A stretch of 64,000 nt of DNA from Hemileia vastatrix (lineage: Eukaryota > Basidiomycota > Pucciniomycetes > Pucciniales > Zaghouaniaceae). The notes under the pieces are model-generated. The model saw nothing but the letters and a program-made list of their open reading frames with translations, was not told the origin of the DNA and did no database searches. Below are positions 56,663 to 64,000 of the stretch, piece after piece (position 1 is the first letter of the stretch; each line of letters opens with the position of its first letter). The position numbers and the translations under genes were made by a program. The stretch is from positions 18,977,501-19,041,500 of the forward strand of contig JASXTE010000016.1 of the NCBI GenBank assembly GCA_030280995.1. Reading direction: 5' to 3'.

Positions 56663-57900
56663 TATTTTGATAAGATCAATCATCATTATTTATGTTTGAA
56701 TGTTCTGAAGAAGATTGAAATGAAGAAGAAATTGAAGAAGATGATAAAGATGATAAAGATGAAGATAGACATGTAAGGCTTGAATCAGAAGAAACAGAAT
56801 TTTTTTTCTGAATTTTTTTTTGACAATTTTTATGAATTATTTTTTGATGATTGAAATGAAGTATATTTTGAGGAAGAAAATAAAGAAGATAAAGATGAAG
56901 ATACAGGTGTAAGGCTTGAACCAGGAAAAACAGAATTTTTTTTTCTGAAATTCTTTTTGACAATTTTTATGAAATTGTTTTTATTGAGCCAATCCTTTTA
57001 TTATTTAACAGAAGTTAAAAATTTTTAAACCCCTTATGAACCAATAGCTAATGAGTAACACTATCAATCACTTTTTATTATCTAACAGAAGTTTAACGTT
57101 AGTAAACCCCTTATGACCCAATATCTAATGAGTAACACTATCAATCACCTGTCCCCAGTGATGATATAGCAAATAAGGTTTTGGGTTAGTTAAAGATTGG
57201 ATTAGATAATAAAAGCAAAAGAATAAAGAAGTAAGAAAACAGATTATTGTGAAATGTTAGTTTTTGGATGCTTTAGAATTATAAGATTAAATCACTTTTA
57301 TAAATATAAATACAACAATTATTACAGCAATACCTTTTATTATTTAACAGAAGTTCAACGTTAGTAAACGCCTTATGAACTGATAGCTAATGAGTAACAC
57401 AATCAATCACCTAGAACAATCTATTAGTCAGTACTAGTATAATAAGAAATAACTATTCATATAAAATACCTGTCCCCAGTGTTGATATAGCAAATAAGGG
57501 TTTGGGTTAGTTAAAGATTGGATTAGATAATAAAAGCAAAAGAATAAAGAAGCAAGAAAACAGATTATTGTGGAATGTTAGTTTTTGGATGCTTTAGAAT
57601 TATAAGATTGGATAGGGACAAAAATACCAATGTCTCGCTATATATAATCTCATAATAAAAATCTATATCCATACTAATCAATCACACAATAAATCAATAG
57701 TTTGATCATATCTACTCATGAGTTAAGCACATTTTCTGAACGCCATACAGTATTCAACTTCTACTCAGTATCCTCCTTTGACAGTTTTTTTATGATTGAA
57801 ATGAAGTAGATTTTGAAGAAGAAGATAAAGCACATAAAGATGAAGATAGAGGTGTAAGGCTTGAATCAGAAGAAACAAACATTTTTTCTTTTTGAAAAAA
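56663..57900. repeat. Block of local duplications
   Basis: A 120-130 bp unit (gaagataaagatgaagata, gtaaggcttgaa(t/c)ca, tttttgacaatttt) occurs at about 56690, 56830 and 57790. A second unit (taacagaagtt, ccttatga, gctaatgagtaacac) occurs at about 57010, 57085 and 57345. A larger segment from cctgtccccagtg to ggatgctttagaattataag occurs at 57150-57288 and 57470-57605. The 95-residue Ser-rich ORF on - (56676-56963) lies in this simple sequence; I do not accept it as a gene. Confidence 0.7.
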
Positions 57901-58311
57901 AAATTTACTAGTCAAAAAAACATCAATTTTTTTTAAAATTAAATAAAAACTCACATAATTTAAATTAAAAGACCTTAAAAATTTGCTTATTAATTTACTT
58001 GAACTTCAGGATTTTTTTAGGCTAACTCTGCACAAAAAAAAGAAATAAATAAATAAATAAATGTTAAAAGAAGTTGTAAAACTTTTCTGTCAATTTTTAA
58101 TGGCTCCCATATTGTTCCCTGTAAAGCTTTTCTGTCAATTTTTTCATTACTCCCTCATTGGTCCCCTTTCTCCCCTTGTAAAACTTCTCCAAAGCCCACT
58201 CTAAACTGCTTCCAAAAACCCCCAAACCCTCACCAAAACACCCCCAAAAAAACCCCTAACCATTTCCAAAACCCCCTTAATCCCCCCCAACCCTCTCCAA
58301 AATCTCTTCTC

Positions 58312-58450
58312 AACCCCCCCTAGTCCCTCTAATATCTCTCTCCAATACCCCCTTACCACCCCCCCCCAGCTACTCATTCATTAATACACAATTAGGAGGG
58401 GGGGGTAAGGGGGATTTGGAGGGGGATAAGAGGGGAACTAGGGGGGAGTT
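58312..58450. repeat. G/C-rich foldback
   Basis: A C-rich arm (58312-58369) and G-rich arm (58393-58450) are imperfect inverted repeats with a loop of about 23 bases. The + strand G arm has runs of 8, 5, 5, 4 and 6 G within 50 bases. Weaker pairing extends outward to about 58190 and 58555. Confidence 0.8.
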
Positions 58451-60714
58451 TGAAGCGGGTTTTAGGGGAGGAAGGGTGGGATAATAGCCAGGCCAAAAGG
58501 GGATAAAGAGGTGACAATGGAGAGTGAAAAAAAAGAAAATTGGGAGAGAAAGAACAAAAAAAGAGTTAATTTAACCTTGAAAACCAAAAAAAGAAATACT
58601 TACAAAAAAAGTAAAAAATAAAAATAAAAATAAATAAAAAAATAAAAAATAAATAAAAATAAAAATAAAAAAAGAAAACAGAAAAAAAAATTATAAGTAG
58701 CGATAAAAAAATCAAAACATGAATAAAATTACTTACATGGGGAGATGAGATGATAGAATAAAAGAAACAAAATTGTTTGAGGGATGTTTGAGGAGAAGAG
58801 GAAAATGATATAAGGGATGAATGAAGAAAAGAATGACTAGTATTATGCAATAGCTGAAAATATGCAATTTCATGTTGAGGTGGTGACCAAAAACAAAAGA
58901 GACAGGGAAAAAGAGACTTTCACTGAAAATTCAAAAAAAAATTAATATGTAAAATTAAAATTACAATAGCAAGAGAATCATACATGCAGATTGATCATTT
59001 AAAGAGTATTGAAAAAAAATGAAAGGAGTTTGTTGAGAATAGTTGGAGTATTGTTGGCATAATGATGGAGTGTATCCCAGTGGGAAGTAAGATTAATAGT
59101 AGATAAAATTGAAATGATTTTTGTAAAAAATTATGAAAAATCACTAAACTCCCAATGTGCTAGTGTGATTGGAAGAATTTTAGCCCATATGCTTGTGGTT
59201 TGAGAAATAGAAGTGTTGGATATAGTGGGAGGTGTTTCAACTTGTTCATCTTCATACAACTCTAACTTTCAGGCTGAGTTCAAGTACAGAGATTTGAATA
59301 GCTTGATTAGTCAGTTTTCTATAATATTTTAATGGTCCTATATGAATACTGTAGTAAAAATCCAATAAGTATTAAAATATAATTCAATATAAGGGTCTCA
59401 GTAATTTTAATCTCACTAATTATAAATGGGTTATAATCTTATAGCTGATAGAAAAATTGATGTAACATTTCAGAGATTATTCAAAGACTTCAGAAGTACT
59501 ATTTATATGTATTGTAACTGTATTTTTTATATATTTTGATTTTTATAATAAAGAATGAAGAAAACAAGACCAAAAACCCCCTCCTTTTATACCCAATAAT
59601 CCTCCATTGTATCTCCTTGATTTACCTGTCCTACACATGGCAAATGATGCCTTATTCTAGCTAATACACCTTTCCATAAACATAAAGAATGACCAATAAC
59701 ATAATTAGAATGATATCACCTGCCAAAATCCTGGAGTAATAGGGATAATCCATCAAAATAAAAGAATAAGCAAAAAAGAGAGTATATGCATGTAATATCT
59801 TAAAATAAAAGACTGAAAAAGGAAATAATAACATTAAATATTACACAATATTTAGGGGGATAAACAGTAGAGATTATGGGGCTAATTATTCCAAATTACT
59901 ATGTGAAATCCCCATCCAAAAATGACCAAAATTGGCTGAGAAACCACTGAGTAACCCAAAAAGGGACATGAGATGTGTGGTAACTGAATGTAGTCCTTGG
60001 AAGGCACTTACATGGGTAAATCCTTGACTAATTTAGGCAAATTTAAATGTGGTAGTGTTTTTTTGATGCTAAGTTTTAAATTATAAATGAAATTAGTGCA
60101 TATAATAAGGTCAATGAACCTATAATTAAATTAGGACACTAAATAAGTGCCTGTTGCCTATTTTAGTGTGTTTCCCCATATTGGGCATAGAATGTGGGGT
60201 AATTATAGTGTATAAAACTAACCTTTCTAAAAATGAAGCTATTCACACAGGAAAAATGCAGGCAGTATGTGGCCAGTACACATAAGCCATTTTGGGCATA
60301 AAAAACACCAAATTTGAAAAGTGTTATTTTTATGCATTTGAGTAGCCAAATAAATAGCCCTGATTAAGGCAATTTGATCTGTCAAAGCACATTTTGAATA
60401 TTATTAAATTTATAGCACATATAGTCAACTTTTAAGTGATTTAAAGGGCATTTCTTGTTTTTCACATAAAACAATGAAAACAACAGCTTTAAGTCTACTT
60501 AAAATTATGTAGCCTTATGTTTAAGGTTCTTAGGTCTAACCTAGAATATTCCAAGTAAATATTAAGTACATAAGACTTATAAAAGGTGGATATATGTATG
60601 TATCTTAGGTGTTATAATGTCATATATTGTATTTTATTATAAATTTCACTTATGTATACAACTTGTGTACCTTTGTTTATTGTTCCCATGTATACTACAT
60701 GTGTTCAAAATAGT
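58451..60714. other. No gene; Tet leader homology at 58690-58900
   Basis: 58566-58690 is A-rich simple sequence. 58690-58900 is the inverted homologue of 41695-41880 in D1, including the GTAAGT donor. The remainder (58900-60700) is AT-rich without a recognisable gene. Confidence 0.5.
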
Positions 60715-60724
60715 TTATAAGTAC

Positions 60725-62001
60725 TTTTCACTCAGTCCTGGGAAGATACAGGCTGACACTAACCATTGATCTTTGAGGTCAGTGAGTAGGTTATGAAGTA
60801 TAGTGCAACACAGAATCCATTTGATCACTGTCTCCATTTTAGATTTATTTTTAAGAGGACTTCTTAATTCCCTTAAACTGGAAAAATAACCTTTCAAGAT
60901 TCAAATAGAATGTTCAATACAGACTCTTGACTTTGCCAAATGAATGTTGAACTTGGCATTTTGACTGTCTTCAGATGCTGCTCTGAAAAAAGCAGAAAGT
61001 ACATACTTTCCATTCACATAAGCAGAATCTGCAAGAAGATACTGATCTTCATCAAAGAATTTTTGAGGTTCTTTTTAAATTAGCATTCTTTGAAAGACAT
61101 AGGATTCATGACATGAACCAGGATAGCCAGTAAAGAAAGATATAATTTTTTTGTTCACATCACATATAAGCTGAATGGAAATTGAATATCTATAGAGAAG
61201 ATATAGTTGCTTGTGTTAGTATGAAAGAGAGTGAATGAAATTAAAAATAAGCTACCTCTTTTTACAGTCAAAGTAATTGTTTCCACCTTGAGAAGGTTTC
61301 TGAATCATATGAATAGTAGTACCATCAACAAAACCAATACATCCTTGGAAGCCCTCTGCTTGCATAACCTGAGATGATTCAAGTTTCTCTTCTTTAGTTG
61401 GCCAGGTGAGAAGTTTAGATTCCAAGGAGTTGATAGCAGCAATGCATCATTATGTATAAGTGTTAACAGAGCCATACCCTATATCAAAGACATTTTACAA
61501 ATGTTTCAAGGCAACAACATAGTGTGATGGCCAATTGAATTGAAGGTTCACATTGTGGTTTTAAGAATTACTGTGAAAAATGGAGTGGTCCTGAATAAGC
61601 TCAAGTAATTTAAGGAAACATTCCTGAGAATTCCTGAGCAACTGTCTGAAACTGGGTACAGACACTACGCAATATAGGGGGTGGACTTGCTAGCAAGTCC
61701 TCAACCTGAACTCAGATGGAACTCAGATGGAACTCAGACTGAACTCAGACTGAACCCATACTGAACTCTACTTGAACACCCACCTAAAACTGTTCTGCTG
61801 AGTGGTGTTCATCCCTGATTGTATGGTTCCTTTATCAATAGCTCAATGTGTGTTCAATCTATGGTGAGTTTGGGTCCAAGGTTGCGGACTTGCTAGCAAG
61901 TCCGCCCCCCATATTGTGTGGTGAGATAGGTTAAGAAGGGTTTGAATGGTGTACTTGGGGGTATGAAGTACTTGAAGCTTTCTTGGAAAAAGGTAATGTT
62001 T
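60725..62001 (-). pseudogene. HARBI1-like transposase, near full length but split
   Basis: On the - strand: HTPKYTIQTLL (N-terminal, about 61940), CACTA-type MITE insertion (61663-61923), SVNTYT, LLTWPTKEEKLESSQVMQ, GCIGFVDGT (first Asp), MNPMSFKE, QYLLADSAYVNGKY (second Asp), SRVCIEHSI (Glu), then LKGYFSSLREL and MetGluThr-Val-x2-Trp helix with CTILHNLL. All three catalytic acids are visible, unlike D1 and Harb1. Stops and frameshifts are frequent. The extreme N-terminus is cut by the Gypsy-C LTR at 62002. Confidence 0.82.
61663..61923. mobile_element. CACTA-type MITE, 261 bp
   Basis: It begins CACTACGCAATATAGGGGG; the complement of its end begins CACCACACAATATGGGGGG. It is flanked by AGA (61660-61662 and 61924-61926). 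A CACTA-like start and 3-bp duplication are the hallmarks of the CACTA/EnSpm group. The homologous D1 transposase has a single AGA there (gtgtagatag), which confirms the empty site. Each end contains a palindrome centred on GCTAGC (18 bp at 61683-61700; 22 bp at 61884-61905). Next to the left one lie four to six copies of a gaactcaga(t/c) repeat. No coding capacity. Confidence 0.85.
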
Positions 62002-63428
62002 TTTCAGCCTAGATATCCCTAGGACTAAGTTTTTCTTATACTTAAAATAAGATAACCTTAAGTACATTAAGCTTATATATTAAAAATAAGGTTAAAATAA
62101 TAATATATATGATTATATTATTTATATATATAATTATTACTCTATTATATAAATTATAGTAGTTTAAATAGCTTATCCATAGCCTAATAATATTTGTTAA
62201 AATGTTAAAGGAGTCATAATATACTTATCTTAAGTGATGTTAAGTAATTATTGACATACATAAGCTTATATGTATACATAAATCTCATATTCAGTGAAAT
62301 ATGCAGTATATTATGTATATTTAGGTATATAAGTGGGTTTTAGCCTCTTAATAGCCTATAACCTTTGTTTTTGTGCTTATTTTAGGTCATATGGATGTAT
62401 TCAGTGGACTCACAATGCCTACAGAAGCATAAACATCTATTTCAGGCACATACACTCAGTCTGGACAGCTTAATCTGCTTCCTTGGATGGATATTCACAG
62501 ATTTATGGGTTGGGAGGTCATTGCTGGGTTAATATGGATGCTTGGGGATGTTATTGGGGGCTTGGAAATTTCATTTGTTTCCTTTATATGCTTTGGGTTT
62601 CATTATATTCTCTTTGGATGAGTTATTTTACCTGTTTCTTTATGGTATCCGCTTTTATCTGGATTTTCTATTTATGGTATAGGTCTGTGTTATCTTTAAT
62701 TGTGATGGAGGGTCCTTACTGGAGGTCTGGGTGTTGAATCTGCTTGAAGTGGACGCCACGGGGAGGTGATGGGCCCTCACAGTGCTGTAATTTCTGGGGA
62801 TAGCAGTGACATCATCTGGATTGAAGGTCTGTGCACTCCAGTGGATTTTGGTATAAGTAAGGGAGGATTTTGACGGTTATTAGAAATCATTCACTTACTA
62901 CAATTCAAAAAAAAGTTATACCACAATTATTATTATTCAAAGATATATTTTAAAGCCATTATAAATTGATATTATCTTTATATAAGCTATAACTATATTA
63001 TATTCATCTATTTTCCGCCACTAGCACACATTTAAATCCAAGTATTGTGAGTTTTATTTGAGTATAACTATTTTATTAGTCTTCCCCTGAGGTTTAATCA
63101 CTAAATAATTTATTAATAAGTAGTAGGACCATTAATAAATACTATTAAATCATACTTAAATACTAGATACACTGACAATTGGGGGTCTTTCCTTGATTAT
63201 TATTGATTTTTTAGTATAAGTCTTAGGACGTGATTTTTACTTTAGTATAGCTCAAAACAAACCAAATATTTGGGTCTGCTGCATATTATTGGGTCATAAT
63301 AACTCAGTGTTTGCAGAAAAGAACCCTGAGGATTTAAAAGTCTGAGTTGTTGAGGATTTAGAGATGCAAGATATAAGGGAGAATAACAGTCATTCGGCAA
63401 ACCCCGGGGGACATGAGAAGGATTAAGG

Positions 63429-63680
63429 TTAGGGGATAATGTTGAAACCAAAATTGCATATATTAATGAATCGAGAGGTATCTCTAATGGTTTCAGTTCT
63501 AGCTACAATAATGTCTCTAACTGATATAGGCAACTTGTATTTTATCTTTTCTTTCCACTCTTCATAATCCATTTTTGGATCCATGGCTTTCATTATTTTT
63601 ATTAAATTCATTAAAAATACCATGGGTTTATCTCCAGAATTTGGATTATATCTGGCTTGATGATAATACACTATACACAT
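63429..63680 (-). pseudogene. Inverted gypsy gag fragment
   Basis: The - strand encodes ARYNPNSGDKPMVFLMNLIK, then DPKMDYEEWKEKIKYKLPIS and VRDIIVARTE. It aligns with the gag domain of Gypsy-B (RYNPLNGDKPMVFLMNLNK; YKLPISVRDIVVART). It lies in opposite orientation to the LTR upstream. It is an isolated fragment of about 80 residues, non-functional. Confidence 0.85.
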
Positions 63681-63689
63681 TAGATAGGT

Positions 63690-63860
63690 GGTACCAATGT
63701 CAATTAATGCTGTTGAAGTTTTATTATATTTTCCATATGATAGAAAACACCCAGTATTTTCAATATCTTTAATGAACCTTATAATTTAAATATTCTGGTC
63801 TATTTCCTAAAAGAAGGGGAAGACCAGAATCTAAGCCTTTGAAATAACTGAAAAGGCTGG
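63690..63860 (+). pseudogene. Gypsy integrase C-terminal fragment
   Basis: The + strand reads NAVEVLLYFPYDRKHPVFSI, matching the segment before the chromodomain in Gypsy-B (NAVEVILYAPYDRKHPVFPI). It continues in another frame with a basic KKG stretch and EITEKAGINKIL, the start of the chromodomain-like segment. Stops present; fragment only. Confidence 0.75.
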
Positions 63861-64000
63861 AATTAATAAAATCCTTTGTAAGTGCTAAAACAGTAGTAGT
63901 AGTAATAAAATAGGGTTTAGTTTGTATATAATAAAATTGTAAGTAGTATAGAATGAAGATAAACAGCACAAAGTTGAAGGACTTTTACAATTTCAAATTT

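Larger units (their letters stand above)
52094..62001. mobile_element. D2, large Harbinger-like element or cluster of its parts
   Basis: The left terminus AGGGGGTGTCAGTTCTGGC is identical to D1 and is preceded by ATT. Rightward come a Myb/SANT-like gene (+), a Tet-like relic (-) and a HARBI1-like transposase (-) cut at 62002 by Gypsy-C. The matching right terminus is not seen; it may lie beyond the window past Gypsy-C. Whether all of this is one element or several nested ones is not certain. Confidence 0.5.
62002..64000 (+). mobile_element. Gypsy-C: third Gypsy-B family LTR with scrambled interior
   Basis: LTR at 62002-63177 (1176 bp; first bases TTTCAGCC instead of TGTCAGCC; TATA box 62326-62333; end ACTGACA). 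The leader ATTGGGGGTCTTTCC follows and matches Gypsy-B to about 63330. Then an inverted gag piece and a forward integrase C-terminal piece occur within 500 bp, so most of the interior is deleted and part inverted. It is more diverged than the two Gypsy-B LTRs. It cuts the transposase at 62001 and continues past the window. Confidence 0.85.

Noticed and set aside
56676..56963. Ser-rich 95-codon frame on -
   Set aside because: Low-complexity translation of a tandemly duplicated simple sequence.
58566..58850. Phe/Tyr-rich 94-codon frame on -
   Set aside because: Translation of an A-rich simple-sequence tract; membrane-like only by composition.
1..64000. tRNA or rRNA genes
   Set aside because: No cloverleaf with conserved A and B boxes or rRNA core sequence was recognised by eye. 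A covariance-model scan would be needed to exclude degraded copies.

Overview
This window is eukaryotic, AT-rich and made almost entirely of transposable elements (TEs). I see no convincing single-copy host gene, no rRNA or tRNA, and nothing prokaryotic. Short GT-AG introns (55-64 bp), chromodomain-bearing Ty3/gypsy elements, a Tad/I-like LINE, many PIF/Harbinger elements and a transposon-linked Tet-like 2-oxoglutarate/Fe(II) dioxygenase suggest a basidiomycete with a TE-inflated genome. A rust fungus (Pucciniales) is my best guess; this is inference from family knowledge, not a search.

Layout. (1) 0.9-3.5 kb: a degraded Ty1/copia element (Copia-A, +). (2) 4.0-13.4 kb: a second degraded copia (Copia-B, +), split by a probable solo LTR (5730-6708) and by a 3.45 kb Harbinger element (Harb1, 8702-12152, AAT target duplication). 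Its 3' LTR is split by an 838-bp Harbinger-type MITE (13409-14246, TAA duplication). (3) 15.1-17.8 kb: remains of a two-gene PIF/Harbinger element, transposase on + and Myb/SANT partner on -. (4) 18.0-24.6 kb: a LINE with ORF1 (zinc knuckles) and ORF2 (endonuclease, RT, RNase H), its RNase H split by a solo LTR. (5) 24.9-50.2 kb: a four-level nest, each level supported by target-site duplications (TSDs). Copia-C (-, AGGTG) contains Gypsy-A (+, TATTC), which contains Gypsy-B (+, ATTAG), which contains DNA transposon D1 (41137-44899, AAT). (6) 50.9-51.6 kb: three small TA-flanked MITEs. (7) 52.1-62.0 kb: a Harbinger-like element (D2) or a cluster of its parts: Myb/SANT-like gene (+), Tet-like dioxygenase (-) and HARBI1-like transposase (-), disrupted by a solo LTR, tandem duplications, a G/C-rich foldback and a CACTA-type MITE. 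(8) 62.0-64.0 kb: a third copy of the Gypsy-B family LTR followed by scrambled internal fragments; it runs off the window.

The most interesting points are these. A coiled-coil ORF in the +1 frame over the gag N-terminal region is conserved between the two divergent gypsy elements, with a shared KWxWDW motif. A Tet-like dioxygenase lies inside Harbinger-type elements. The nest can be dated by LTR divergence. There are several compact, well-delimited MITEs. Nearly all coding regions carry stops or frameshifts; the best preserved is Gypsy-B, with two in-frame stops across about 1,950 codons.
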